DNA from: an uncultured Eubacteriales bacterium
Lineage (GTDB): Bacteria; Bacillota; Clostridia; TANB77; CAG-508
Reading direction: 5' to 3'
NCBI GenBank assembly: GCA_902492015.1
Contig: CABUJR010000003.1
Span: 62,001 to 126,000, forward strand
DNA: 64,000 nt
Below, in pieces: positions 16,479-25,376 of this stretch. Both the position numbers and the translations under genes were made by a program. Every line of letters begins with the position of its first letter. The stretch's first letter is position 1. The notes beneath the pieces were generated by a model. The model did no database searches. It was not told the origin of the DNA and saw nothing but the letters and a program-made list of their open reading frames with translations.

Positions 16479-16525
16479 GAGCCGTTTGAATAAAATAAAT
16501 AAAAAAGACTTTATTCATTCGGCTC
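16479..16525 (+). other. hairpin between nrdD and nrdG
   Basis: GAGCCGTTTGAATAAA (16479-16494) pairs with TTTATTCATTCGGCTC (16510-16525) except for a 2x2 internal loop. No T run follows, so it is not a clean terminator. It could stabilise or process the nrdD transcript, or modulate nrdG. Confidence 0.5.
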
Positions 16526-16563
16526 ATGTTGTGTAGTTTGAGTATTAAAAGAAGGTGAAGCAA

Positions 16564-17310
16564 ATGAATTATGCAGATATAAAAACAGTAGATATACAAG
16601 ATGGAACAGGAATTAGAGTTTCTATATATGTGAGTGGTTGTCATTTTCATTGTAAAGGATGTCATAATAAAGAAGCTTGGGATTTTAATTATGGAAAAAA
16701 ATTTGATGAAACTACTATTGATTATATAATAAATGCAATGGACCATGAATACATTTCAGGTTTATCTATACTTGGTGGAGAGCCAATGGAACTTGTAAAT
16801 CAACAAGTTCTAGTAAAGCTTGTAAAAAAGGTAAAAGAAGTATATCCTCAAAAAACAATTTGGTGTTATACAGGTTATAGATTTAAAGAAGATATATTAG
16901 AAAAAATGTATAGAGAATATTCATATACAAAAGAGCTTTTAAACAACATTGATATAATAGTAGATGGAGAATTTGTTGAAGAGAAAAAACTAGTAGATTT
17001 AAAATTTAGAGGTTCTACTAATCAAAAAAAGATAGATGTTAAAGCTAGTTTGAAAACAGGAAAAACTGTAGAATTAAAATTTGGTGATGAAGAAAGATAT
17101 GAGAAATTCGAAAAAGAATATGAAAACTCTAAAATACTAATTTTTAAAGAATTTAAAATTGATGATGAAAACACATTAGATAAACTAGAGCAAGTATATG
17201 TAAATTCAGAAAATAGAGAAATTTTTGAAGTTCAACAAGAACCTACGCCAATATATCAAATTCAAGAAATTGAAGAAAAAGTTGCGGCAGAAAATGTAAG
17301 ACATGCATAA
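16564..17310 (+). CDS. nrdG: anaerobic ribonucleotide reductase activating protein
   Basis: A 248-residue radical-SAM enzyme that installs the glycyl radical on NrdD. The cluster motif is CHFHCKGC near residues 27-34, preceded by DIQDGTGIRVSIYVSGC, with the glycine-rich SAM site LSILGGEPM near 63. The domain normally ends near residue 155-175. Here about 85 extra residues follow (a possible small beta part, KKIDVKASLKTGKTVELKFG, then a Glu/Gln-rich tail), which is unusual. The start at ATG 16564 has GAAGGTGA 5 bases upstream; a GTG at 16555 overlaps that site and is unlikely. Confidence 0.92.
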   Translation: MNYADIKTVDIQDGTGIRVSIYVSGCHFHCKGCHNKEAWDFNYGKKFDETTIDYIINAMDHEYISGLSILGGEPMELVNQQVLVKLVKKVKEVYPQKTIWCYTGYRFKEDILEKMYREYSYTKELLNNIDIIVDGEFVEEKKLVDLKFRGSTNQKKIDVKASLKTGKTVELKFGDEERYEKFEKEYENSKILIFKEFKIDDENTLDKLEQVYVNSENREIFEVQQEPTPIYQIQEIEEKVAAENVRHA

Positions 17311-17538
17311 ATATTTATAGAAATTAAAGTGAAAATAAAAGTTCAATATAAAATCATTCAAGTAATAAAATCTATAAATAACTTAAATTATATTAAAAAT
17401 AATATTGAAAATAATATAAAAACTTTATAAAATATATATGGAAAAATTACATAACAAAATTTAAGGTTTATAGATACCCTGAAAAATCTAAATTTTATAA
17501 GAAGGAGATACATTAATAAAAATTAATGTAAAAAGGTA

Positions 17539-18486
17539 ATGGAGAACTTAAAAATATTCTCATGTAGTAATTCAGCAGAAAAATTTACAGATGAAATCTG
17601 TGATTATTTAAAAATTGAAAAAGGAAAAATTGAAAGAATGAAATTCAAAAACGATAATAATTTCGTTCAAATTTTAGAAACAGTTAGAGATAAAGACATA
17701 TTTTTAATTCAAACAACAGAACCACCAGTAAATGAAAGGATAATGGAACTACTTATAACAATAGATGCAGTTAAAAGAGCTTCAGCAAAAAGAATTACAG
17801 TAGTATTACCTTATTATATGTATTCAAGATCAGACAAAAAAGATCAACCAAGAATACCAGTTACAGCTAAACTATTAGCTCAACTTTTAGAGGCAGCAGG
17901 TGCAAACAGAGTTTTAACTTGTGACTTACATAATAGAGCTATACAAGCTTATTTTAACATTAATTGTGATGTTTTAACAGGACAAAGCTTGCTAGAAAAA
18001 TATTTTGATTTAAAAGATATTGATAACAAAGTTGTTGTTGCAACAGATGCAGGAAGTTCAAAAAAAGCATATAAATATGCAGAACATTTTGGTTGTCCAA
18101 TAGCTTTAGTAGATAAGAGAAGAGATGGAAATGATGATAGAGCAATAGCAACAAACGTTATAGGCGAAATAAAAGGAAAAAATGCTTTAGTATTTGATGA
18201 TGAAGTTGATACAGCAGGTTCAATAATGGAAACAGTAGAAGTTATTAAAAAATTTGGTGCAAAAGATGTGTATGTAGGATGTACACACGGAATTCTTTCA
18301 GGTCCTGCAATAGATAGAATTAAAAAATCTGAAATAAAAGAATTAGTTATGACAAGTACAGTTCCACTTCCAAAGGAAAAACAAATAGATAAAATAGTTG
18401 TAGTTTCTATTTCAGAACTTTTTGCAGAAGCAATTAAAAGAATTCATGAAGAGACTTCAATTGGTGAGTTATTTGATGTAAATTAA
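17539..18486 (+). CDS. prs: ribose-phosphate pyrophosphokinase
   Basis: A 315-residue PRPP synthase that makes phosphoribosyl pyrophosphate from ribose-5-phosphate and ATP for nucleotide, histidine and NAD synthesis. It shows YYMYSRSDKKDQPR (ATP loop), DLHNRAIQAYF, and the PRPP-binding loop LVFDDEVDTAGSI near residue 218. The pattern is diverged from the textbook enzyme (DDEVDTAGS for DDIIDTAGT). ATG 17539 is the first start in frame, but its own AAGG site is close. A stronger AAGGAGA at 17502-17508 precedes an ATG-TAA start-stop pair at 17526. That may damp or couple initiation. It is a single gene before rpsU. Confidence 0.9.
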   Translation: MENLKIFSCSNSAEKFTDEICDYLKIEKGKIERMKFKNDNNFVQILETVRDKDIFLIQTTEPPVNERIMELLITIDAVKRASAKRITVVLPYYMYSRSDKKDQPRIPVTAKLLAQLLEAAGANRVLTCDLHNRAIQAYFNINCDVLTGQSLLEKYFDLKDIDNKVVVATDAGSSKKAYKYAEHFGCPIALVDKRRDGNDDRAIATNVIGEIKGKNALVFDDEVDTAGSIMETVEVIKKFGAKDVYVGCTHGILSGPAIDRIKKSEIKELVMTSTVPLPKEKQIDKIVVVSISELFAEAIKRIHEETSIGELFDVN

Positions 18487-18489
18487 CTA

Positions 18490-18519
18490 TTGACAATTTA
18501 TGACTTTGTAATGTATAAT
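18490..18519 (+). promoter_or_regulatory. sigma-A promoter for rpsU
   Basis: TTGACA at 18490-18495 and TATAAT at 18514-18519 with an 18-base spacer. It begins right after the prs stop, so no prs terminator is needed before rpsU. Confidence 0.8.
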
Positions 18520-18611
18520 ATTAAACAGTTAAGCAAAACAAGAGGATTAATTACATAAAAAGAAATCAATCCCACGAAATGTTTTTGAGCTTCGGAAGGA
18601 GGGGAAAAATA

Positions 18612-18782
18612 ATGTCAGAGGTTAAAGTTAATAATGGTAATATAGAAGATGCACTAAAAAGATTTAAAAGACAATGTGCTAGAAATGGAGTTATACAAGA
18701 AGTTAGAAAAAGAGAGCATTATGAGAAACCTAGTGTAAGAAGAAAGAAAAAATCAGAGGCTGCAAGAAAAAGAAAATTTTAA
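18612..18782 (+). CDS. rpsU: 30S ribosomal protein S21
   Basis: A 56-residue basic protein of the small ribosomal subunit, near the anti-Shine-Dalgarno end of 16S rRNA. The family pattern is clear: VKVNNGNIEDALKRFKRQC, then RKREHYEKPSVRRKKKSEAA and an Arg/Lys-rich end. ATG 18612 is chosen because GGAAGGAGGGG lies 8-18 bases upstream. The longer frame opening at 18579 would start before that site. It is a single gene with its own promoter and terminator. Confidence 0.96.
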   Translation: MSEVKVNNGNIEDALKRFKRQCARNGVIQEVRKREHYEKPSVRRKKKSEAARKRKF

Positions 18783-18789
18783 TAAAATA

Positions 18790-18821
18790 AAAGGACAGTT
18801 TGTACTGTCCTTTATTTTTTT
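18790..18821 (+). terminator. intrinsic terminator after rpsU
   Basis: A 9-bp perfect stem AAAGGACAG (18790-18798) with 18805-18813, a 6-base loop, then A and seven T. Confidence 0.92.
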
Positions 18822-18860
18822 CTATAATAAGAATTTGTATTATGATTTCTACTATATTAA

Positions 18861-19610
18861 TTATCTACCAATAAAAAGTTCTACTATAATTTTTCCATAA
18901 GCAATACTATCAACAACTCCAATTCCGGTATAATTATAATCATTACTTAAAATATTGGCTTTGTGAGAGTCTGAATTTAACCAACTTTTTAAAGCAGAAG
19001 AAATATCTGAATTACCTGCAATATTCTCACTAGCAGTTTTATAAGAAATATTATTACTTTTTAGCATTTCAAAAGGTGTTCCATATATTGGGGAAGTATG
19101 AGAAAAATAATTATTATCTACCAAATCCTGAGCTTTTAACCTTGCAACATTTTGCAAATTTTCATCTATTTGTAATTCAGCTAAATTATTTTTTTTCCTT
19201 TCCTCATTTATAAGTGTAAGAAGTGTATTTTCATCATCACTTAGATTGATAGAGGAGACTTCTTCGACTACTTCTGTATTAGTGACAGCCGCTTTTTGTT
19301 CATCAGTTGGAGTTATATATTGTATATTGGCTGTTCCAATTTGATCTTCTTCATTTTGAATGATATACCAATCTCCAATTTTTCCAAATATGCGTACATA
19401 CTCATTCTTATTTAAAAGGTCAATAGCTTTAAAGTTTATTCCAGCACCACTTCTCATATTTAAATAGTCTGTGTTAACAATCCCAAGAGAAAAATCAACA
19501 GGCTCATAATTTTGCATACCAAAAGCTGTGGCAAAAAGACTTATCATAAGAAGTAAAATTATAGAAACAAGAATAATTATAAGTTTATTATTAACAAAAA
19601 AATTTTTCAT
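18861..19610 (-). CDS. SH3b and CAP-domain (SCP/YkwD-like) secreted protein
   Basis: A 249-residue exported protein. A basic N-terminus and hydrophobic segment (about 10-32) act as signal or anchor. An SH3b-type domain follows (about 45-95: LNMRSGAGINFKAIDLLNKN, WYIIQ), then a CAP domain (about 125-249: LINEERKKNNL, FSHTSP, ENIAGN, WLNSDSHKANIL, YTGIGVV). In bacteria this pairing occurs in wall-associated proteins of uncertain function; no enzyme activity can be assigned. The start is the ATG ending at 19610, which has AAAGGATTG 7 bases upstream. An upstream in-frame ATG at 19667 lacks a site. It converges with rpsU and lies beyond the DD-carboxypeptidase, which has its own terminator. Confidence 0.88.
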   Translation of the reverse strand: MKNFFVNNKLIIILVSIILLLMISLFATAFGMQNYEPVDFSLGIVNTDYLNMRSGAGINFKAIDLLNKNEYVRIFGKIGDWYIIQNEEDQIGTANIQYITPTDEQKAAVTNTEVVEEVSSINLSDDENTLLTLINEERKKNNLAELQIDENLQNVARLKAQDLVDNNYFSHTSPIYGTPFEMLKSNNISYKTASENIAGNSDISSALKSWLNSDSHKANILSNDYNYTGIGVVDSIAYGKIIVELFIGR

Positions 19611-19750
19611 AAAATCAATCCTTTCTTTTGTAAAAATTATAATAATGAATAATTCATTATATTTCAAAGAGATTGTACCCTTTGAAAAGTAAAATATACT
19701 AAATTTTGAAAAATTAGGTAATTTTTTTATAATTTAAAACAAATTAATTA

Positions 19751-19796
19751 TATAAAAAGAAGATACAAGCAATAAAATATAAATCACTTGTATCTT
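19751..19796 (-). terminator. terminator after the DD-carboxypeptidase gene
   Basis: Read on the minus strand, AAGATACAAG (19796-19787) pairs with CTTGTATCTT (19769-19760) in a 10-bp stem. A T tract follows at about 19758-19754. Confidence 0.75.
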
Positions 19797-19849
19797 GCTG
19801 TAAATTAATATTATTTTATTAAAGGGATTACAAAATATAAATTAAAAAA

Positions 19850-21061
19850 TTATTTAAAGATTTTTAAGATATTTTTAAAATAATAGCTCCAAGAATTTTT
19901 AGTTAAAGAATTTTCTAAAATAATGTCTGTTTCACATAAAAGGTCAGTGTTATTATATAGTTGTATTGTTCCGACTTTAGAATTAGCTGAAATTTCAGGG
20001 GAGAACTTCTCTATTACATATATTTTGGTATTAAGCCTAAGATTCCCATTAGCTTTTAATGGAAATTCATAATTTTCTAGTTTTTGTAATTTCAATTTAG
20101 GAATAACAGTTGTTTTTTCAAGAATAACATTTTTATTAAAATAGTGTATATAGTTGTTAAAAGCAGTTTCTATTGTATCTTGCACATTTACATATTTGTA
20201 AGTCCCGAATACATATTTTATTAAATTAGAACTATCTTGTGTTCTAATTTTTTTGGTATCAGCACCTAAAACCACAACAATAATATCTAAGTTTCCTCTT
20301 TTACATGAAGAAACTAGGCATCTACCAGCACCAAATGTAAAACCAGTTTTTACACCATAAACACCCTCTAAATTTCCAAGTAATTCATTAGTGTTTGATA
20401 TTGTTCTAGGAGAATTATTTACCAAAATGGTACAAGTTTTAGTTGAAACAATTTCACGAAACTTATCATTTTTTAATGCATAATCTGTAAGTAATGCTAA
20501 ATCATAAGCAGTAGTAAAATGATTTGGATCATCTAGCCCATGAGGAGTTATAAAGTTTGTATTTAATAGCTTTAAACTTTTTGCTTTTTGATTCATGAGA
20601 TTTGCAAAATTTTCTAAAGAGCCACCTATATATTCGCTAATTGCGACTGCACAATCATTTCCAGATCTCAACATTAATCCATATAATAGATCTTGCATAG
20701 ATATTTTCATATTAGTACTAAGCCCTAATGTTGAGCCTTGAACACTTGCGGCTTCTTTAGAAATAGTAACAATATCATTTAAATTTGTGTTTTCTAGAGC
20801 GATAATACAAGTCATAATTTTTGTGGTAGATGCCATTGGAACTTGTTGATAGGGGGATTTTTCATATAATATGGATAAAGTTTTTCTATCTAATACAACA
20901 ATATTTTTCGAATTTGTTTTAGGTTCTTCTGTAAGTGAATTTGCAGTTTCAGAAAATTCAAAAGTTTCTAAATCATCTATTAGTAAATTATCATCGGCAA
21001 AAGAATATGTAGAAATAAGAAAAATAAAAAATAAAATTAAAAACCTTTTTAAGAACTTCAT
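19850..21061 (-). CDS. D-alanyl-D-alanine carboxypeptidase (PBP5/DacF type)
   Basis: A 403-residue class C penicillin-binding protein. A signal peptide (1-22, ending in TYSFA) precedes the SxxK active site in MASTTKIM (about residue 80), the SGND triad (about 133) and KTG in GVKTGFTFGAG (about 235). It removes the terminal D-Ala from stem peptides outside the cell. A C-terminal beta domain follows (about 275-385), with a hydrophobic/basic end that may bind the membrane. The ATG has TAGGAGTG upstream. It is divergent from the 1286-residue surface protein with 290 bases between, and may be a housekeeping or sporulation-type enzyme. Confidence 0.92.
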   Translation of the reverse strand: MKFLKRFLILFFIFLISTYSFADDNLLIDDLETFEFSETANSLTEEPKTNSKNIVVLDRKTLSILYEKSPYQQVPMASTTKIMTCIIALENTNLNDIVTISKEAASVQGSTLGLSTNMKISMQDLLYGLMLRSGNDCAVAISEYIGGSLENFANLMNQKAKSLKLLNTNFITPHGLDDPNHFTTAYDLALLTDYALKNDKFREIVSTKTCTILVNNSPRTISNTNELLGNLEGVYGVKTGFTFGAGRCLVSSCKRGNLDIIVVVLGADTKKIRTQDSSNLIKYVFGTYKYVNVQDTIETAFNNYIHYFNKNVILEKTTVIPKLKLQKLENYEFPLKANGNLRLNTKIYVIEKFSPEISANSKVGTIQLYNNTDLLCETDIILENSLTKNSWSYYFKNILKIFK

Positions 21062-21179
21062 TTTATTACACTCCTAAAAAAATGTATGATAATATTTTAA
21101 TATTTATTCTAAATATTAAAATAAAATGTGAACAAAGTGTGAAAACCCTAGAAAAATGCCAGAAAATTAACATAATCTA

Positions 21180-21301
21180 TTGATTTTGAGACAAAATTGT
21201 AATATAATTGATATGTAATGCGAAAAGCATACAACTCTAAGAAAAAATGAAATATTGTAATACTAGCTATGTTGACATACTTTTTTTTAGAGTTACAATA
21301 T
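21180..21301 (+). promoter_or_regulatory. double promoter with repeated ATTGTAATA boxes before the surface protein
   Basis: P1 is TTGATT (21180-21185), 17 bases, TATAAT (21203-21208). P2 is TTGACA (21272-21277), 16 bases, TACAAT (21294-21299). ATTGTAATA occurs at 21196-21204 and 21254-21262, and inverted as TTACAATAT at 21293-21301, so boxes bracket P2. AACTCTAA (21233-21240) can also pair with TTAGAGTT (21287-21294) in the P1 transcript. This suggests a regulated leader; no regulator is identified. Confidence 0.6.
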
Positions 21302-21351
21302 ATTATATAATAATATAATTATGTGAAAATGTATTAAGGAAGGTAGATTCT

Positions 21352-24300
21352 ATGTTGAAAAAGAAAGTTTTAAAAGTGGCTTTTGTATTAGCATGTGTGA
21401 TTACATTAATTATGCCATATACATCAACAGTTCTTGCAGCAGCATTAACACATGAAGATACTAAAGCTGATTTACAAGTTCTTATAATGCACGAAGGAGG
21501 AGAAGAGTCAAGCGGAACTCTTACAGAAGAACAGAGAAAATTTTATGATGAAACACCATATGGATATAGAATTGGTGGTACAAGAATATTTAAAATTATT
21601 ACCAAGGGGGATGTTGATTATTCAAATGCTTTCTATTGTTTGAATGCCAATAAATCTTTTCCAGGAGTAACAAACGAAGGGTATAACAGTTTAGAATATA
21701 CAAATGTAGCTGATTTTAAAGATTCAACAGATTCAAATGTAAAATCTTTACATTTAAGTACAGCTTATGCAGATGATAGTGCAAAATGGACAGCAAATTA
21801 TAAAGCTTTAGTTTGGCTTGTTAATAATATGTTTTTAGAAAAACAAGCTCCAGAACAAAAAGATGATTATTTAGCAAAAGCTTTTGCAGATTATGAAGAT
21901 CATGATTTAGAAACAGTTAAAGCTTTATTAACAGATGATGATATAGATGTTGTTCAACAATATGCTATTTGGTATTTTACAAATAACGATACAGATAAAT
22001 TTAATGTTCAAACATTACCTGCTGTTGAATTATCAAAAGTAGAATTAAATGAAAATAATGAAACTGTTGAAACAAATGGTTCTTATAATGATATAGTTGG
22101 AGCATCATATCGTCAAGACATGGCAAATCACTTATATCAATATTTAATAAAATCAGCAAAAGCAGCAGTTGAAAATTCAGTAACTTATCCATCAATAGAA
22201 GATATAGAAGCTGTAGCTAAAACTGATGAAGAATATTATGTAGTAGGACCTTTTAAAGTAAAATCAGGAACAGCTCCTGAATCAGAATATAAAATTTCTT
22301 TATTAGATCAAAATGGAGAAGAAATTTCAAGAGATGCTTATAGTGTATTAATAAATGGTGAAGAAGAATTTACAGATAAAAACATAAATGAAATTTTTGA
22401 TCAAGAATATTACATATATCTACCAAAAACAAATAAAGATATAACAAAAATTTCTTTGAAGTTATCTTATTCAAGTTATGAATCAGAAGCTTCATTATGG
22501 GAAAATAAAACAGTAAATGAAGAAGGTGTAGAAGTATATCAACCTGTTGTTTTAATAACAAGAGATGAGACACCTCATATTCAAAATAAAGATGTTGAAA
22601 TAAATAGAGATGAAGCAGATTTAGCTTTAAGAAAATATATTATAAAAGTTAATAATGAAAATGTTGATAGACAACCAACTGTAGATGTTACAAACCTAAA
22701 AAACGGAACATCAAGTACAGCAGAATACAAACATCAAAAATCACCAGTTAAAGTTTCAGCTGGGGATACAGTTATATATGAAATAAGAGTATATAATGAA
22801 GCAGATATAGATGCCCAAGGAACAGTTATAATAGATTCATTACCAAAAGGTTTAGAATTTGTAGAAGATAGCGAAATAAATAATACTTATGGATGGGTAA
22901 AATCAGAAACTGAGGGCGAAAATAATACTATATATACTACAAATTACTTACAAGATAAAGTTATTAAAGCTTTTGATAAAGAAAATAGTGAAACTTTAGA
23001 TAGTGCTTATGTTCAAATGGAATGTAAAATCTCTGATACAGCAAAAGCTTCATCAATATTAACAAATGTTGCAGAGATTGCTGAAGATGGTATTGATGAT
23101 AGAGATTCAGTTCCATCAAATAATGATTATATAAATAATGATTATGATTCTTCAAATTATAAAGGACATAATGATAATAAAGATGATTTAACAGATAAAG
23201 ATTATCATTATAAAGGAAGAGAAGATGATGATGATTTTGAAAAAGTTGAAATTGAAGGAAAAGTTTTTGATTTAAGCTTACAAAAATTCATCACAAAAGT
23301 AAATGATAGCGCTCCAAAAACAAGTAGAGAACCCGTAGTTGATGTTACAGACTTAAAAAATGGAACAAGTACAGATGCAAAATACTCTACTGTTAAAACA
23401 CCGATGGTTGTAGAAAAAGGAGATATAGTAACATACACAATAAGAGTATATAATGAAGGTGAACTTTCAGGATATGCTGAGCAAGTATCAGATTATTTAC
23501 CAGAAGGATTAGGATTTTTAGTTGGATATAGAACAAATGTTGATAATTACTGGGCAATTCCAGAAAATTCTAAAACAATAAAATTAAGTGAAATAGAAAA
23601 TGGAAAAACAAATCTTTCTGTAGAAGATTTTACAGATGTAGATAATTTAGATAATGTAGATGTTGTTACAGGAAAAGTAAAATTAACATCAACAAAATTA
23701 AAATCTAGTGATGTTGATGAGAAAAATTTAATTCAAGGATTTGATAAAGAAGAGGGAACAGAATTAAGTTATAAAGATATACAAGTAACTTGTATAGTTT
23801 TAGCTGATAAAGTTTCAAACAATAACTTTAAAAATATTGCTGAAATTGTTGATGATTCAGATGAAGATAGAAAACCAATAGATGATATAGATTCAACACC
23901 AGATACAGTAAATCCAGATAATTATCCTGGTGAAGATGGAAATCAAGATGATAATGATTATGAAGATTTAACAACTATAGATAAAGAATTTGATTTAAGC
24001 TTGCAAAAATTTATAACAAAAGTAAATGATACTGAAATAAAAGATAGAGTACCAAGTGTTAGTAAAGATTCAAATGGTAAAGTTCAAATAGTTGGAAATT
24101 CAGAGCCACTTGCAGTAGAAAATAATAACTTAATAACATATACAATAAGAGTATATAATGAAGGAACTATTGCAGGATATGCGAAAGAAATTTCAGATGA
24201 TTTACCAAAAGGACTAGAATTTGTAGTAGATAATGAAGTAAACAAAAAATATGGATGGACATTATACGATAAAAATGGAAATGAAACAACAGATTTAACT

Positions 24301-25212
24301 CAAGCTGTAATGGTAAAAACAGATTATCTATCAAAAGAGAAATCAGAAGCTAGAGGAGAAGATTGTTTATTAAAACCATTTGATCCAACAGGTGATGCAA
24401 AAGATATATCTTACCAAGATGTTCAAATAGTATTTAAAGTTGTTGAAAGTATAGCAAAAGAAAATGAAGGCAGAATTATAATTAATACAGCAGAAATATA
24501 TGACGATTCTGATGAAAATGGTAATCCAATAGAAGATATAGATTCAACACCAGGAAATAATAAAGATGGTGAAGATGATATAGATAAAGAAAAAGTATAT
24601 GTTAAATATTTCGATTTGGCATTACAAAAAGATTTAATAAAAATAATTGTTACAGAAGATGGAACAACAAGAGAAATTTCTGTTGCTTCAACAGATGGAT
24701 TACAAAAAGTTGAAATACATAGAAAGAAATTAAATTCTACAACAGTAAAATTTGTTTATAACATAACTGTAATAAATGAAGGAGAAATAGCTGGATATGC
24801 TACAGAAATAACAGATTATATTCCAGAAGGTTTAGAATTTATAGCAGAAGAAAATAGTCAATGGACACAAGTTTCATCTAATGTTATTACAACAAATGCA
24901 TTAGCAAATACTCGTTTAGAACCAGGTCAAACAGCTTCAGTACAAGTTGTATTAAAATGGATAAATAATGAGAATAATATGGGAATAAAAAATAATATTG
25001 CTGAAATTAGTAAAGATGATAATGACAGTGATACACCAGATATAGATTCAACACCTAATAATAGAGTTGAGACTGAAGATGATATTGATAATGCAGAAGT
25101 AATGCTAAGTATTTCAACAGGTAAAGCTCCAACATATATAGGCTTAACAACAACAGTACTTGCAATACTTACAACAGGAGTTATATTAATTAAGAAATAT
25201 GTTTTAATTTAA
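21352..25212 (+). CDS. large surface protein with thioester (TQXA) domain and four beta-sandwich repeats
   Basis: A 1286-residue exported protein. A signal peptide (1-30, ending in TVLAA) is followed by a thioester domain, with Cys96 (AFYCLNANKSFPG) and the [TQ]QxA motif Q202-Q203-Y-A205 before IWYF. Such Cys-Gln bonds let Gram-positive adhesins bind host amines. Four DUF11-like repeats start near 422, 639, 880 and 1087 with DLxLxK and end with NxAEIxDD and DSTP. The Lys and Asn positions could form isopeptide bonds (inference). A membrane segment (about 1262-1284) closes it. No LPxTG motif is seen; STG precedes the segment at about 1252. GAAGGTAGATTCT precedes the ATG. It is a single gene. 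Confidence 0.85.
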   Translation: MLKKKVLKVAFVLACVITLIMPYTSTVLAAALTHEDTKADLQVLIMHEGGEESSGTLTEEQRKFYDETPYGYRIGGTRIFKIITKGDVDYSNAFYCLNANKSFPGVTNEGYNSLEYTNVADFKDSTDSNVKSLHLSTAYADDSAKWTANYKALVWLVNNMFLEKQAPEQKDDYLAKAFADYEDHDLETVKALLTDDDIDVVQQYAIWYFTNNDTDKFNVQTLPAVELSKVELNENNETVETNGSYNDIVGASYRQDMANHLYQYLIKSAKAAVENSVTYPSIEDIEAVAKTDEEYYVVGPFKVKSGTAPESEYKISLLDQNGEEISRDAYSVLINGEEEFTDKNINEIFDQEYYIYLPKTNKDITKISLKLSYSSYESEASLWENKTVNEEGVEVYQPVVLITRDETPHIQNKDVEINRDEADLALRKYIIKVNNENVDRQPTVDVTNLKNGTSSTAEYKHQKSPVKVSAGDTVIYEIRVYNEADIDAQGTVIIDSLPKGLEFVEDSEINNTYGWVKSETEGENNTIYTTNYLQDKVIKAFDKENSETLDSAYVQMECKISDTAKASSILTNVAEIAEDGIDDRDSVPSNNDYINNDYDSSNYKGHNDNKDDLTDKDYHYKGREDDDDFEKVEIEGKVFDLSLQKFITKVNDSAPKTSREPVVDVTDLKNGTSTDAKYSTVKTPMVVEKGDIVTYTIRVYNEGELSGYAEQVSDYLPEGLGFLVGYRTNVDNYWAIPENSKTIKLSEIENGKTNLSVEDFTDVDNLDNVDVVTGKVKLTSTKLKSSDVDEKNLIQGFDKEEGTELSYKDIQVTCIVLADKVSNNNFKNIAEIVDDSDEDRKPIDDIDSTPDTVNPDNYPGEDGNQDDNDYEDLTTIDKEFDLSLQKFITKVNDTEIKDRVPSVSKDSNGKVQIVGNSEPLAVENNNLITYTIRVYNEGTIAGYAKEISDDLPKGLEFVVDNEVNKKYGWTLYDKNGNETTDLTQAVMVKTDYLSKEKSEARGEDCLLKPFDPTGDAKDISYQDVQIVFKVVESIAKENEGRIIINTAEIYDDSDENGNPIEDIDSTPGNNKDGEDDIDKEKVYVKYFDLALQKDLIKIIVTEDGTTREISVASTDGLQKVEIHRKKLNSTTVKFVYNITVINEGEIAGYATEITDYIPEGLEFIAEENSQWTQVSSNVITTNALANTRLEPGQTASVQVVLKWINNENNMGIKNNIAEISKDDNDSDTPDIDSTPNNRVETEDDIDNAEVMLSISTGKAPTYIGLTTTVLAILTTGVILIKKYVLI

Positions 25213-25224
25213 TATAATAAATAA

Positions 25225-25257
25225 AATAATGAACCCTAAAAGGGTTCATTATTTTTT
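25225..25257 (+). terminator. intrinsic terminator after the surface protein
   Basis: A perfect 13-bp stem AATAATGAACCCT (25225-25237) with 25241-25253, loop AAA, and a T run to 25257. Confidence 0.93.
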
Positions 25258-25311
25258 AGAAAAATATATAAATAGACTGGATAGAATTGTATAAAAAGGT
25301 AAATAATTGTG

Positions 25312-25340
25312 TTTACAACAAAAATGCTATATGATATAAT
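25312..25340 (+). promoter_or_regulatory. sigma-A promoter for the Ig-like/GGDEF operon
   Basis: TTTACA at 25312-25317, a 17-base spacer and TATAAT at 25335-25340. ATGCTA (25324-25329) and TAGCAT (25342-25347) form an inverted repeat around the -10, a possible operator. Confidence 0.7.
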
Positions 25341-25376
25341 TTAGCATGAAGTAAAATAGGTGAGGTGTTTAAACAA

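Noticed and set aside
25090..25212. LPxTG-type sorting signal in the surface protein
   Set aside because: No LPxTG or NPxTN-like motif was found; only STG precedes the final membrane segment.
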